Part shown: positions 20,520-30,250 of the stretch, piece by piece
Position numbering within the stretch: position 1 is the stretch's first letter
How the letters are laid out: each line of letters begins with the position of its first letter
Origin: Parageobacillus sp. KH3-4
GTDB taxonomy: Bacteria > Bacillota > Bacilli > Bacillales > Anoxybacillaceae
DNA: 64,000 nt
Assembly: GCF_022846435.1 (NCBI RefSeq)
Contig: NZ_AP025627.1
Location: forward strand, 3,258,001 to 3,322,000
Direction: 5' to 3'
Translations under genes and position numbers: made by a program
The notes under the pieces: model-generated
Databases searched by the model: none
Seen by the model: the letters and a program-made list of their open reading frames with translations, nothing else
Told to the model about the DNA's origin: nothing

Positions 20520-20708
20520 TTACTTGCTTGAATTTTGCGTTTTGCGTGATTCTGCTTGCGCGTTTTGTTGTTTTACTTGTTGCGCATCCGTTTCTGCAGC
20601 AAATTCAGTGCCAAATTGGCCTGCTTGTGCAGATTGCGCATTTTGTTGTCTTACTTCTTGAATGTTAGTGCCTGCAGTTGTTTTGTTTGGTTGTTGTTGT
20701 TTTGCCAT
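20520..20708 (-). CDS. sspE: Gamma-type small acid-soluble spore protein
   Basis: Forespore protein degraded at germination to supply amino acids. 62 residues, rich in Gln, Asn and Ala, lacking large hydrophobics. It carries the gamma-SASP repeat around QFGTEFAAETDAQ, which contains the germination protease cleavage region, plus two flanking QQNAQ segments; it is shorter than the 84-residue B. subtilis SspE. Start is the ATG after GGAGGTGATAACG. A sigma-G type promoter lies upstream. Confidence 0.9.
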   Translation of the reverse strand: MAKQQQPNKTTAGTNIQEVRQQNAQSAQAGQFGTEFAAETDAQQVKQQNAQAESRKTQNSSK

Positions 20709-20729
20709 CGTTATCACCTCCACGTGACT

Positions 20730-20759
20730 TAATGTGCCCAGGAGGCGATGATTCTATCC
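20730..20759 (-). promoter_or_regulatory. Sigma-G type promoter of sspE
   Basis: On the minus strand GGATA and CACATTA are 18 bases apart, fitting the sigma-G pattern (gnATR, CAnnnTA), 22 bases before the sspE ATG. Confidence 0.55.
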
Positions 20760-20766
20760 ATCCCAA

Positions 20767-21555
<789 letters not shown>

Positions 21556-21584
21556 TTAAACTAGAAAAAAAGGAGGCATTCATC

Positions 21585-21797
21585 ATGTACGTTGGCCGCG
21601 ATATGACCGAACTTTCAATGATCCCAAAATCGGAATGGAAAGATAGCGAACTCGCATTTTTTCACCATTCGTTGCAGCAAATTGCTCCGTATTTAAACGA
21701 AGAGGGGCAGACGATTCACCGCGAAATCATTGAAGAAATCGAAGCTCGCGGCGGGCTAAAAAATAGCGAATACCAATGGAACGAAACCAGAGTATGA
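21585..21797 (+). CDS. yfhS: YfhS family small protein
   Basis: 70-residue cytoplasmic protein of unknown function, reported in B. subtilis to affect sporulation. Start is the ATG after AAAGGAGG; an upstream ATG at 21540 has no ribosome binding site. Acidic, helical, no membrane segment. It is divergent from fabL and convergent with mutY, the same place as B. subtilis yfhS. Confidence 0.75.
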   Translation: MYVGRDMTELSMIPKSEWKDSELAFFHHSLQQIAPYLNEEGQTIHREIIEEIEARGGLKNSEYQWNETRV

Positions 21798-21803
21798 CTG
21801 AAA

Positions 21804-21829
21804 CGGGTGGATTATCCACCTGTTTTTTT
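21804..21829 (+). terminator. Terminator after yfhS
   Basis: GGGTGGAT and ATCCACC pair around one base, followed by TGTTTTTTT; it overlaps the mutY stop. Confidence 0.85.
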
Positions 21830-22912
21830 CTCTTTATACTCTTGCCAAATTCGTTGATGGGAAACAGGAAAAGCGTATAGGCCGATCTCTTGCTCATCAA
21901 CGAGTTTCAGCTGTTCCGTTTCCGCAACATCGCCAATTATTTTGCCATCATAAACGGTAATATTCCAAACTAAATGAGAAAACACATGCTCTAAAGCAGC
22001 AAAAGGATTCCCAAGCCGGACCGTTGCTCCGTATTCTTCTTTCAAAAACTTTTCCAATTGTCTTTCCGGATTTTCCCGCGAATGAACCGCTTCGCAGTTC
22101 GGAAATTCCCATAAATTCGCCAGCAGCCCAGCACCGTCCCGCTTATGGATCAATACTTTTCCACGCTCATCTTTCAACACTGCAGCGGCAATCGCCACTT
22201 GCTTGACGTTCGCTTTTTTCGTTTTTACCGGAAGCTCCGTCTGCACCCCTTCTTGCAACGCCCGGCAATATGCTTGCACGGGACAAAGAAGGCAAGCGGG
22301 ATTACGCGGCACGCAAATAAGCGCGCCAAGCTCCATTAACGCTTGGTTGAAATACGATGGATTTTCTTTTGAAATAATTTTTCGGACAATCGCTTCAAAC
22401 AATTTTCTCGTTCCTGTTTTGGAAATATCGTCCCAGATGAGGAAAATCCGCGACAATACACGCATGACATTGCCGTCCACAGCCGGTTCCGGAATGCCAT
22501 AAGCGATGCTTAATACCGCTCCTGTCGTATATGGGCCAACCCCTTTTAACTTGGAAAACTGTTCCGGATTGTCGGGAATTTTCCCTCCATATTGTTCTTT
22601 CACTTCTTTTACCGCCGCGTGCAAATTGCGAATCCGCGAGTAATAACCGAGCCCCTCCCACGCTTTCAGCACTTCTTCTTCGTCCGCTTCGGCAAGTGCT
22701 TCCAGCGTCGGAAACTGCTCTATAAACTTATTAAAATATGGAATGACGGTGTCTACTTTTGTTTGCTGAAGCATAATTTCCGACACCCATACTTTATACG
22801 GGTCGTTATCTTTGCGCCACGGCAGGTCGCGCTGTTCTTTTTCAAACCAACGAATTAAATCGCGTTGAAAGTCTTCCACCGCAAACCCTTCAAGAAACAT
22901 TTTTTCCTTCAC
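21812..22912 (-). CDS. mutY: A/G-specific adenine glycosylase
   Basis: Removes adenine mispaired with 8-oxoguanine. 366 residues, GTG start after GGAGGAAACAAC. Catalytic E45 (VSEIMLQQT) and the helix-hairpin-helix with D146 (PAVDGNV) are present, as is the [4Fe-4S] cluster pattern C-x6-C-x2-C-x5-C ([17 protein letters not shown]). The C-terminal NUDIX-like domain (about residue 240 on) recognises the oxidised guanine, with the FSHLVW segment seen in the G. stearothermophilus enzyme, the structural model for the family. Confidence 0.96.
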   Translation of the reverse strand: MKEKMFLEGFAVEDFQRDLIRWFEKEQRDLPWRKDNDPYKVWVSEIMLQQTKVDTVIPYFNKFIEQFPTLEALAEADEEEVLKAWEGLGYYSRIRNLHAAVKEVKEQYGGKIPDNPEQFSKLKGVGPYTTGAVLSIAYGIPEPAVDGNVMRVLSRIFLIWDDISKTGTRKLFEAIVRKIISKENPSYFNQALMELGALICVPRNPACLLCPVQAYCRALQEGVQTELPVKTKKANVKQVAIAAAVLKDERGKVLIHKRDGAGLLANLWEFPNCEAVHSRENPERQLEKFLKEEYGATVRLGNPFAALEHVFSHLVWNITVYDGKIIGDVAETEQLKLVDEQEIGLYAFPVSHQRIWQEYKEKKTGG

Positions 22913-22962
22913 GTTGTTTCCTCCAGATGTCAGTATGTACGTTTTATTATATCATTGTTTGC

Positions 22963-23005
22963 AAAAAAACGCCTGATTTTGCCGAGACAGAGCAAAATCA
23001 GGCGT
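22963..23005 (-). terminator. Terminator after the formate/nitrite transporter
   Basis: ACGCCTGATTTTGC and GCAAAATCAGGCGT form a 14-base stem; the minus strand continues TTTTTTTGC. Confidence 0.9.
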
Positions 23006-23013
23006 TCCGTCCA

Positions 23014-23832
23014 TTATCTTGCCTCTTTCTGGACTACTTTTACGCGGGCGACGCTTTGTTTCGCTTGATCTTTCACATATACAACCCAATACAATAACGC
23101 GACAAACACACTTCCGCCGACCGCGTTGCCCAAAAAGACGGGAACGAAATTGCGAAACCAGTCCACCCATGTCGCGTGGCCGGCAAAGATCGCAGCAGGA
23201 ATGACAAACATATTTGCGACGACGTGTTGAAAACCAATCGCTACAAATGCCATGACTGGAAACCAAATCGCCAGTATTTTTCCACCAATATCCTCCGCTC
23301 CATACGACAACCAAACAGCCAACGTCACAAGCCAGTTGCAGCCAATTCCAGAAACAAACGCTTGTATAAATGTATCATGAAGTTTCGCGTCGGCAATGGC
23401 AACCGTTTTGGCTAAAAACGGGCCTTCTGCCGTTAAACCGGCCACATGCCCAAACATATAGGCAACAAACACAGCGCCAAGAAAATTGCTTACGGTTACC
23501 CAAAACCAGCCTTGCACCAGCTTTCTAATCGTAATAGTTCTTGCCAACGCCGCCAATGTCATCGACATCATGTTCCCCGTCAGCAATTCTCCGCCAGCAA
23601 TGATAACAAGCACAAGTCCTAGCGGGAACACCGCAGCACCTAAAAAATTGGCAAAGCTTCCCCATTCTTTCGGAACGTTACCAATCACGCGAATGTCCAA
23701 TAAAAAGCCAAGCGCAATAAACGCACCTGCCAAAAAACCAAGAATAATTTGCGATAATACCGGCAAATTCGCTTTGCGCGTTCCCGTTTCAATCGTGATT
23801 TGCGCGATTTGCGACGGATTGCGATAAGCCAT
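23014..23832 (-). CDS. Formate/nitrite transporter family protein
   Basis: Pentameric membrane channel of the FocA/NirC family, 272 residues with six membrane segments. Family marks are GGELLTGNMM and the GFQHVVANMF segment with the conserved His near the pore. Because fdhD and formate dehydrogenase are adjacent, formate is the likely substrate; B. subtilis YrhG is the closest recognised relative. I start at the ATG preceded by GGGGGAT rather than the ATG five codons earlier, which lacks a site. Confidence 0.88.
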   Translation of the reverse strand: MAYRNPSQIAQITIETGTRKANLPVLSQIILGFLAGAFIALGFLLDIRVIGNVPKEWGSFANFLGAAVFPLGLVLVIIAGGELLTGNMMSMTLAALARTITIRKLVQGWFWVTVSNFLGAVFVAYMFGHVAGLTAEGPFLAKTVAIADAKLHDTFIQAFVSGIGCNWLVTLAVWLSYGAEDIGGKILAIWFPVMAFVAIGFQHVVANMFVIPAAIFAGHATWVDWFRNFVPVFLGNAVGGSVFVALLYWVVYVKDQAKQSVARVKVVQKEAR

Positions 23833-23857
23833 GTTTTGATCCCCCATTTGCCCTAAA

Positions 23858-24676
23858 TTAGTTATTAGATTGCAATGTTTTTTCTTGTAATCCTGTTATT
23901 TTATTTGGATGCGTATATACGTTAAACGTATTGCCTCGAATAAACCCAACAACGGTAATGCCTAAATCGTTCGCTAATTCAAGCGCCAGCGTCGTCGGCG
24001 CGGATTTCGATAAAATAATGCCTATCCCCATTTTTGAAACTTTTAACAACACTTCCGACGACACTCTTCCGCTAAATGCGATCAATTTGTCCGATAACGG
24101 CAAGCCGTGTTGCAAGCAATATCCATAAATTTTGTCTAACGTATTATGTCTGCCAATGTCAGAGCGGACGATGACAAGTTCATCCGGTGTACAAAGCGCT
24201 GCGTTATGAATGCCGCCAGTCGCTTGAAAATCAGTCGATCTTTCCTGCAGCGACCGCATTAAGCGAAAACATTGATCCACACGAACGTTCGTGCTGTGCA
24301 CAATCGTTTTTGCTGTTTTCATATCGTTATAAAAGTAAAATTGTCTGCTTTTTCCACAGCAAGATCCGATAAACCGTTTTGCGTAAAATTCTTTTTGAAT
24401 GGACTGTTTCGTGACAAGCTCGACGTAGGCAAAACCGCGTTGTTCATCCACGGATATTGCCTTTATTTCTTTGCTGGAACGAATCAGCCCTTCCGAAGCC
24501 AAAAACCCGACAACCAATTCTTCTAAATGGGTCGGCGTGCATACCATTGTCGCGAATTCCTGTCCATCAACGACAATAGTAAGCGGAAATTCCACAGCGA
24601 CTTCATCATCGAGCTGTTCAAATTGTTCGTTACGATACTTGATGATTTTTTGCTGCCGCATCACTGACGGCTCCAT
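23858..24676 (-). CDS. fdhD: Formate dehydrogenase accessory sulfurtransferase
   Basis: Moves sulfur from a cysteine desulfurase to the molybdopterin cofactor so that formate dehydrogenase becomes active. 272 residues; the CCGK motif holds the sulfur-carrying cysteines, and RSDIGRHNTLDK and FSGRVSSE are cofactor-binding stretches. ATG is eight bases after a GGGGGG ribosome binding site; a GTG three codons earlier overlaps that site. It is preceded by a long structured leader with an intrinsic terminator and followed by the formate transporter. Confidence 0.92.
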   Translation of the reverse strand: MEPSVMRQQKIIKYRNEQFEQLDDEVAVEFPLTIVVDGQEFATMVCTPTHLEELVVGFLASEGLIRSSKEIKAISVDEQRGFAYVELVTKQSIQKEFYAKRFIGSCCGKSRQFYFYNDMKTAKTIVHSTNVRVDQCFRLMRSLQERSTDFQATGGIHNAALCTPDELVIVRSDIGRHNTLDKIYGYCLQHGLPLSDKLIAFSGRVSSEVLLKVSKMGIGIILSKSAPTTLALELANDLGITVVGFIRGNTFNVYTHPNKITGLQEKTLQSNN

Positions 24677-24699
24677 CGAATCCACCCCCCTTTTTCGGA

Positions 24700-24890
24700 C
24701 TTATAAAAAGAAAAACCGCCACATTTTCTATGACGAAGGCATGCTACTCCTTCGTGCACATAGAAAAGTGGCGGTAGTTTCGACACAGAATTTCTGTGAC
24801 AAAACCAACGCTCCAATCGCCCATGGCCAGGAAACTTAACTAACAACGGCGTTATCCGCTATTGCATAGCTAAGCTTCCTACCGTATAAA
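24700..24890 (-). promoter_or_regulatory. Riboswitch-like leader of fdhD with intrinsic terminator
   Basis: The minus-strand leader folds into a closed domain: P1 GGTAG (24883-24879) with CTACC (24777-24773), a stem joining 24879-24870 to 24840-24830, a hairpin GCTATGCAATAGC, and hairpin CACAGAAATTCTGTG. It runs straight into a strong terminator (24775-24715, CCGCCAC-type arms over 20 pairs, then TTTTTCTTTTT). The 3' arm of P1 shares ACC with the terminator's first arm, so the two compete, the usual riboswitch design. The gene context points to a molybdenum-cofactor sensor, but the aptamer class is not verified. Confidence 0.55.
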
Positions 24891-24909
24891 ACATATAAAA
24901 CCTGCTTTT

Positions 24910-24939
24910 AGAATACCATGAAAGCGTATTATAAAACAA
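24910..24939 (-). promoter_or_regulatory. Possible fdhD promoter
   Basis: Minus strand TTGTTT and TATTCT are 18 bases apart, placing the transcript start just before the structured leader. Confidence 0.45.
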
Positions 24940-24961
24940 TACCGGAATTTTTTAGACCATT

Positions 24962-25309
24962 CTATTCTTTAATTGGTTTCTCAAATATAAATACGGAGAC
25001 AGCAATATCTTCTTCTACCTTAATATCGTTAAATAAATAGAGCAGTTTGGATCCAGCCAGCTCTTCAAGGCCATCTGGCACTTTTTGCGCATACACTTCT
25101 TGAATCATTCGGGTGCGCGCCGTATGTACCATCTCTTTTCCTTCTGGCGACCTCGCAATAAATTTTTCCGTCGGCGTTAAATTTCCTTGCAATATGGTAA
25201 CGGCGAGATTGTCGATGAAATACGTTTTAATCCGTTCCGGTCCTTTTCCAAACAGTTGTTTGCGGACTTTTCTCACTAAATCGTTAAACGCCGCTTCTTT
25301 TCTTGACAT
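24962..25309 (-). CDS. DUF2294 domain protein
   Basis: 115-codon gene; the protein (MSRKEAAFNDLVRKVRKQLF onward) belongs to the DUF2294 group, often found beside formate dehydrogenase or sodium-linked genes; function unknown. It lacks membrane segments. Start is the ATG after GGAGAGGAGC; an upstream in-frame extension to 25438 is AT-rich and has no ribosome binding site. It is divergent from the dehydrogenase gene and lies upstream of fdhD on the same strand with no clear terminator between. Confidence 0.75.
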   Translation of the reverse strand: MSRKEAAFNDLVRKVRKQLFGKGPERIKTYFIDNLAVTILQGNLTPTEKFIARSPEGKEMVHTARTRMIQEVYAQKVPDGLEELAGSKLLYLFNDIKVEEDIAVSVFIFEKPIKE

Positions 25310-25449
25310 GGAAAAGCTCCTCTCCAATCGCAGATTTTCGGAAAATATAAATTTCTCTTCTTGTTTTATAAACAATACAGTACTATAATTATTATTGCAC
25401 TTATAATTATAATGAAAAATCAAAAATAACATAATCATAGTGGAAAAGT

Positions 25450-25588
25450 AATAAGGAAAATAAAATTTCCTTGTTATTTTTCTACTAGTCTACCTTGAGG
25501 AGATGGATTGGTTATTTTAGCATCGCATGCTAAAAAACTACTCCACCATGACTTGCAGAATCTGCATTCATGGTGGAGTTTTTATTTT
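25450..25588 (+). promoter_or_regulatory. Leader with hairpins and terminator before formate dehydrogenase
   Basis: Upstream of the dehydrogenase lie AAGGAAA/TTTCCTT (from 25458), TTTTAGCA/TGCTAAAA (25514-25534), and a strong terminator ACTCCACCATGA/TCATGGTGGAGT with TTTTTATTTT (25540-25588), only 11 bases before the AAGGAGG. GGAG at 25498 can pair with CTCC of the terminator arm, so an antiterminator form is possible. This suggests transcription attenuation of the dehydrogenase. Confidence 0.5.
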
Positions 25589-25608
25589 AATGATAAGGAG
25601 GTTTAGGC

Positions 25609-28572
25609 ATGAACGAACAGTTGATAACGATTACAATAAACGGAAACAATTACAGTGCGAAACAAGGAATGACGATTTTGGAAGTCGTTAACGAAAACGG
25701 CATTCCACATCCGCAAGTTTGTTATACTCCTGAACTTGGAGCCATTCAAACATGTGACACATGCATCGTCGAGGTAGACGGAAAATTAGTGCGCGCCTGT
25801 TCGACTCCGGTAGAAGACGGGATGAACGTCGAACTCTCTTCAGCACGGGCGAAAGCAGCTCAAAAGGAAGCAATGGACCGCATTTTAGAAAACCACCTAT
25901 TATATTGCACCGTCTGTGATAACAATAACGGAAACTGCAAATTGCACAACACAGCAGAATTGATGGGAATTGAGCACCAATCGTATCCATATCGCCCAAA
26001 AGTGGACCCATCGGAAGTCGACATGTCCCATCCGTTCTATCGCTATGATCCAAACCAATGTATCGCCTGTGGGCAATGCGTCGAAGTATGTCAAAACTTG
26101 CAAGTAAACGAAACGTTATCGATCGACTGGGAGGCGGAACGTCCTCGCGTCATCTGGGACAATGGTGTTCCAATTAACGAATCTTCCTGTGTCAGCTGCG
26201 GGCAATGCGTTACCGTTTGTCCATGCAATGCGTTAATGGAAAAATCGATGTTAGGCGAAGCTGGGTTTATGACTGGTTTAGATCAAGAAATTCTAAATCC
26301 GATGATCGATTTTGTCAAAGAAGTGGAGCCAAACTACACGAGCATTTTTGCCGTTTCTGAAATCGAAGCGGCGATGCGGGAACAGCGCATCAAAAAGACG
26401 AAAACGGTTTGCACGTTCTGTGGTGTTGGCTGCTCGTTTGAAGTATGGACAAAAGGACGGAAAATTTTAAAAATCCAGCCTGTCTCTGAAGCGCCGGTCA
26501 ACGCGATTTCCACATGCGTAAAAGGAAAATTTGGCTGGGATTTCGTCAACAGCGAAGAACGTCTTACAAAACCGCTTATCCGCAAAGGCGATACGTTTGT
26601 AGAATCAACGTGGGAAGAAGCGCTTTCGCTTGTTGCGGAAAAACTTGGCGAAATTAAGCAAAAATATGGCGGCAATGCCATCGGCTTTATTTCGTCGTCG
26701 AAAATATCCAATGAAGAAAACTACTTAATGCAAAAATTGGCTCGGCAAGTGTTTGAAACGAACAACGTCGACAACTGTTCACGCTATTGTCAATCGCCGG
26801 CAACTGACGGATTGTTCCGCACAGTAGGAATGGGCGGCGATTCTGGTACAATTCACGATATCGCATCAGCCGGACTTGTCATTATTATCGGCGCCAACCC
26901 GGCGGAAGGACACCCTGTTTTGGCGACTCGCGTCAAGCGCGCTCACAAGCTATTCGGCCAAAAATTAATTGTTGCCGACTTGCGCAAAAACGAAATGGCG
27001 GAACGCGCTGACCTATTTATCAGACCAAAACAAGGCACTGACCAAGTATGGTTGATGGCAGTCACGAAGTATATCATCGACCAAGGATGGCATGACGAAA
27101 AGTTCATTCGCGAACGCGTTCATTTCTTCGATGAATTCAAAGAAGTGCTCGAAAAATATACGCTCGATTACGCGGAAGAAGTAACAGGCGTTGCGAAAGA
27201 AGACTTAATTCGCATCGCTGAAATGATCCACGAAGCGGATGGAACGTGCGTCCTTTGGGGAATGGGCGTTACGCAAAACACTGGAGGAAGCGATACGTCC
27301 GCGGCCATCTCAAACTTATTGCTCGCAACAGGCAACTACGGACGCCCAGGCGCTGGAGCGTTCCCGCTACGCGGTCATAACAACGTGCAAGGCGCTTGCG
27401 ATATGGGCTCGCTGCCTGGCTGGCTCCCAGGATATCAACATATTACAGATGACGTCGCGCGGGCAAAATTTGAAAAAGCATACGGCGTCCGCATTGATGG
27501 AAAACCAGGGCTTGATAACATCCAAATGATTGAAGCTGCTGAACAAGGAAAATTAAAAGCAATGTATATCGTCGGCGAAGACATGGCGTTTGTCGACTGC
27601 AACGCCAACCATGTCCAAAAAGTGCTTTCAGAGCTAGACTTCGTAGTAGTACAAGACATTTTCTTGTCGAAAACAGCGCAATTCGCTGATGTTGTTTTGC
27701 CAGCAGCGCCAAGCTTGGAAAAAGAAGGAACGTTTACTAATACGGAACGTCGCATTCAACGTTTCTACCAAGCGCTTGAGCCGCTCGGCGACTCCAAACC
27801 AGACTGGTGGATCATTCAAGAAATCGCGAAACGGATGGGCGCTGATTGGAACTACTCTGGCCCGAAAGAAATTATGGATGAAATCGCAAGTCTTGCACCG
27901 CTATTCTCGCAGGCGCAATACGAAAACTTGGAAGGATGGAACAGCCTCTGTTGGGGCAGCTATGACGGTGCGCATACGCCAATTCTTTATAAAGAACGCT
28001 TTAACTTCCCGGATGGAAAAGCACGCTTTGCGCTTGCCGATTGGGTACAACCGACAGAATATCCGGAAGAATACGACTTGCTTGTCAATAACGGACGGTT
28101 GCTTGAACATTTCCATGAAGGAAATTTAACATACAAGTCGCAAGGCATTCAGAAAAAATTCCCGGAAGTGTTCGTCGAAGTATCGCCGGAACTTGCGAAA
28201 GAACGCGGCATCAAAGACGGCTCTCTCGTTCGTTTAGAATCGCCGTTTGGCCACGTGAAAGTGCGCGTGCTCGTCACAGACCGCGTCAAAGGAAAAGAAT
28301 TGTTCTTGCCAATGCACTCGGCAACGAACGAAAGCGCCATTAACATACTTACCGGCCCTGCGACTGACCATCGCACCAACACGCCGGCATTCAAACAAAC
28401 AAAAGTACGGATGCAAGTGCTAGAAGTCGACGGAACGCCTCCACTTCCGCGCACAAATCCGCGCTTTAAAAAGCGGAATCCGCGTAAAGGCGTCGAAGTC
28501 GAACGAAAATGGCGACGTCCGGATTACGTTCCTTTAACGGACGAATGGAAGGAGGCAGAGCCGCGTGGCTAA
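25609..28572 (+). CDS. yrhE: Molybdopterin-dependent formate dehydrogenase, catalytic subunit
   Basis: Oxidises formate to CO2. 987 residues: N-terminal [2Fe-2S] domain (CYTPELGAIQTCDTC), His/Cys-containing bridge, two [4Fe-4S] motifs (CIACGQCVEVC and CVSCGQCVTVC), a further cluster motif CTFCGVGCSF near residue 270, and the bis-MGD molybdopterin domains. The active-site metal ligand is cysteine C394 (SRYCQSPA), not selenocysteine. It matches B. subtilis YrhE in architecture. ATG follows AAGGAGGTTTAGGC. The next gene overlaps its end by 8 bases. Confidence 0.94.
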   Translation: MNEQLITITINGNNYSAKQGMTILEVVNENGIPHPQVCYTPELGAIQTCDTCIVEVDGKLVRACSTPVEDGMNVELSSARAKAAQKEAMDRILENHLLYCTVCDNNNGNCKLHNTAELMGIEHQSYPYRPKVDPSEVDMSHPFYRYDPNQCIACGQCVEVCQNLQVNETLSIDWEAERPRVIWDNGVPINESSCVSCGQCVTVCPCNALMEKSMLGEAGFMTGLDQEILNPMIDFVKEVEPNYTSIFAVSEIEAAMREQRIKKTKTVCTFCGVGCSFEVWTKGRKILKIQPVSEAPVNAISTCVKGKFGWDFVNSEERLTKPLIRKGDTFVESTWEEALSLVAEKLGEIKQKYGGNAIGFISSSKISNEENYLMQKLARQVFETNNVDNCSRYCQSPATDGLFRTVGMGGDSGTIHDIASAGLVIIIGANPAEGHPVLATRVKRAHKLFGQKLIVADLRKNEMAERADLFIRPKQGTDQVWLMAVTKYIIDQGWHDEKFIRERVHFFDEFKEVLEKYTLDYAEEVTGVAKEDLIRIAEMIHEADGTCVLWGMGVTQNTGGSDTSAAISNLLLATGNYGRPGAGAFPLRGHNNVQGACDMGSLPGWLPGYQHITDDVARAKFEKAYGVRIDGKPGLDNIQMIEAAEQGKLKAMYIVGEDMAFVDCNANHVQKVLSELDFVVVQDIFLSKTAQFADVVLPAAPSLEKEGTFTNTERRIQRFYQALEPLGDSKPDWWIIQEIAKRMGADWNYSGPKEIMDEIASLAPLFSQAQYENLEGWNSLCWGSYDGAHTPILYKERFNFPDGKARFALADWVQPTEYPEEYDLLVNNGRLLEHFHEGNLTYKSQGIQKKFPEVFVEVSPELAKERGIKDGSLVRLESPFGHVKVRVLVTDRVKGKELFLPMHSATNESAINILTGPATDHRTNTPAFKQTKVRMQVLEVDGTPPLPRTNPRFKKRNPRKGVEVERKWRRPDYVPLTDEWKEAEPRG

Positions 28573-29050
28573 ACCGATTACCGCCATTCAAAAACAGACG
28601 ATTACCGAAGAAGAAAAACGTGAAAAAACAATTGAAGAACTAAAAACTTCGCTAACAGAAAAAGAAGAAGCCATCGCTGAGTTGCTTGCTATTATGGAAG
28701 AGCTCCATAATAGCGGCATACTCGAAGCGGTAAATGCGATGTTGAAGGCGAGAGAGGACATCGCGAAAATCGTCATCGGCCAAGCAAACCGCAAGCCGGT
28801 GACGACGGTCATTAATCATGTGATCGGGATTGCGCAGCTGCTTGCCAATCTCGATCCGCAATTAACTTCTAAATTATTGGAAAGCACAGCTTCTGGTGTT
28901 GCTGAAGCGTATAAACACGCGAAAGAAACAGAGAAAAAAGTTGGCATTTTCGATCTTTTAAAAGCGTTGAATGACCCTGATATTAACCGAGCGATCCGCT
29001 TCTTCCTTTCCGCTTTAAAGGAAATTGGAAAAAGGCTAAACGACGAATAA
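28565..29050 (+). CDS. yrhD: DUF1641 protein, formate dehydrogenase partner
   Basis: 161-residue protein of the DUF1641 family, which almost always sits after YrhE-type formate dehydrogenases and is thought to be an accessory or electron-transfer-linked subunit. Residues 15-50 are strongly charged coiled coil; the rest is helical with the SGVAEAYKHA segment. GTG start after AAGGAGG, overlapping the dehydrogenase gene, so translation is coupled. Precise role unproven. Confidence 0.85.
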   Translation: MAKPITAIQKQTITEEEKREKTIEELKTSLTEKEEAIAELLAIMEELHNSGILEAVNAMLKAREDIAKIVIGQANRKPVTTVINHVIGIAQLLANLDPQLTSKLLESTASGVAEAYKHAKETEKKVGIFDLLKALNDPDINRAIRFFLSALKEIGKRLNDE

Positions 29051-29067
29051 ACGTTGAGTTTTCACAG

Positions 29068-29098
29068 CCATCTTTCCGTTTCGGAAAGATGGTTTTTC
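29068..29098 (+). terminator. Terminator of the formate dehydrogenase operon
   Basis: CCATCTTTCCG and CGGAAAGATGG with a TTT loop, then TTTTTCTT. Confidence 0.93.
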
Positions 29099-29227
29099 TT
29101 ATATCGTAAACAGATGCGGAATATGTTACACTGACAATACAAAAAAGTTTCTCGTTTTTCTTTCGTCCTTGATCGCTTAAACGGGGTATACTAAATGGAT
29201 GAGGCGAACAAAGGAGGCTTGCTTCAA

Positions 29228-30211
29228 TTGGATACAGGTACGCATATTCTTATGGGAGTGGCGCTCGGCAGCATTGCCACGTTGGATCCCTCTGTCGCTT
29301 ATGACCCCTATTTGTCTCATGCCGTGCTGATCGGCACATTAGCCGGCTCGCAAGCGCCGGATATCGATACGGTTTTAAAATTGCGAAACAATGCAAAATA
29401 TATCCGCAATCATCGCGGAATTACCCATTCGCTTCCCGCCGTATGGCTATGGCCGTTACTCATTACAGGCATCATCGTTTTCTTTTATCCATACGTCAAC
29501 GTATTTCACTTATGGTTATGGACATTCATCGCCGTTGCTGTTCACGTGTTTGTCGATATTTTTAACGCCTACGGCACGCAAGCGCTGCGGCCATTTACAA
29601 AAAAATGGATCGCGCTTGGCGTCATTAATACATTCGACCCGATCATTTTTGCTTTACACTTAATTGGCATTGGTTTGTTGTTTTTCGGAGTCCATCCTGG
29701 CTACGCGTTTTTAGCAATTTATGCGATCATCGCCGTTTATTACATTATCCGATTCCTCCAAAAGGCGCAGATTAAACAAGCCGTTCACGAGAAAATCCCC
29801 AACGTCGAACGCATTATTACCGTCCCGACGTTTCGATTCCGCGAATGGCATTTAGCGATTACCGCGAAAGACTACTTTTATGTAGGGCGGGTCAAAAACG
29901 GGCGCGTCCATATACTGGATCAATTTAAAAAATGCCCGCTTCCTGATGATCCCATCATCGAGGCAGCGAAAAAGGATGAAAACGTTGCTGCTTTTTTGTC
30001 CTTTTCCCCCGTCTACCGATGGGAACTCCATGAATATAACGACCATTATGAGGTGCGATTTACGGACTTGCGCTATCGCAGCAAAGACTATTATCCATTC
30101 GTCGCCGCAGTACAATTGGATCGCGATTTAAATATCGTCAGTTCATATACTGGCTGGATTTTTAGCGAAGGAAAGCTGCGAAAAAAATTAAACTTCATTG
30201 CAAATGGATAA
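29228..30211 (+). CDS. yfhP: Membrane-bound metal-dependent hydrolase YfhP
   Basis: YfhP/YdjM family membrane protein with predicted metal-dependent hydrolase fold; 327 residues, the same length as B. subtilis YfhP. Start is the TTG ten bases after AAAGGAGG; the ATG at 29195 lies on a -10-like TATACT and lacks a site. Metal-ligand candidates are in DTGTH, SQAPDIDT, HRGITHS and HVFVDIFNAYG, spread over four to five membrane segments. In B. subtilis it is a negative regulator context gene next to mutY; here the formate module separates them. Confidence 0.85.
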   Translation: MDTGTHILMGVALGSIATLDPSVAYDPYLSHAVLIGTLAGSQAPDIDTVLKLRNNAKYIRNHRGITHSLPAVWLWPLLITGIIVFFYPYVNVFHLWLWTFIAVAVHVFVDIFNAYGTQALRPFTKKWIALGVINTFDPIIFALHLIGIGLLFFGVHPGYAFLAIYAIIAVYYIIRFLQKAQIKQAVHEKIPNVERIITVPTFRFREWHLAITAKDYFYVGRVKNGRVHILDQFKKCPLPDDPIIEAAKKDENVAAFLSFSPVYRWELHEYNDHYEVRFTDLRYRSKDYYPFVAAVQLDRDLNIVSSYTGWIFSEGKLRKKLNFIANG

Positions 30212-30215
30212 AAAT

Positions 30216-30250
30216 AATAGGCGGTGTTTGGAAACGCCCGCCTATTTTTT
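30216..30250. terminator. Terminator between yfhP and yfhJ
   Basis: AATAGGCG and CGCCTATT pair, with an inner GTGTTT/AAACGC, followed by TTTTTTT. Confidence 0.88.

Noticed and set aside
20107-20661. 184-codon plus-strand frame opposite sspE and the hairpin region
   Set aside because: No ribosome binding site, composition typical of spurious frames over GC-rich structured DNA, and it overlaps sspE on the other strand.
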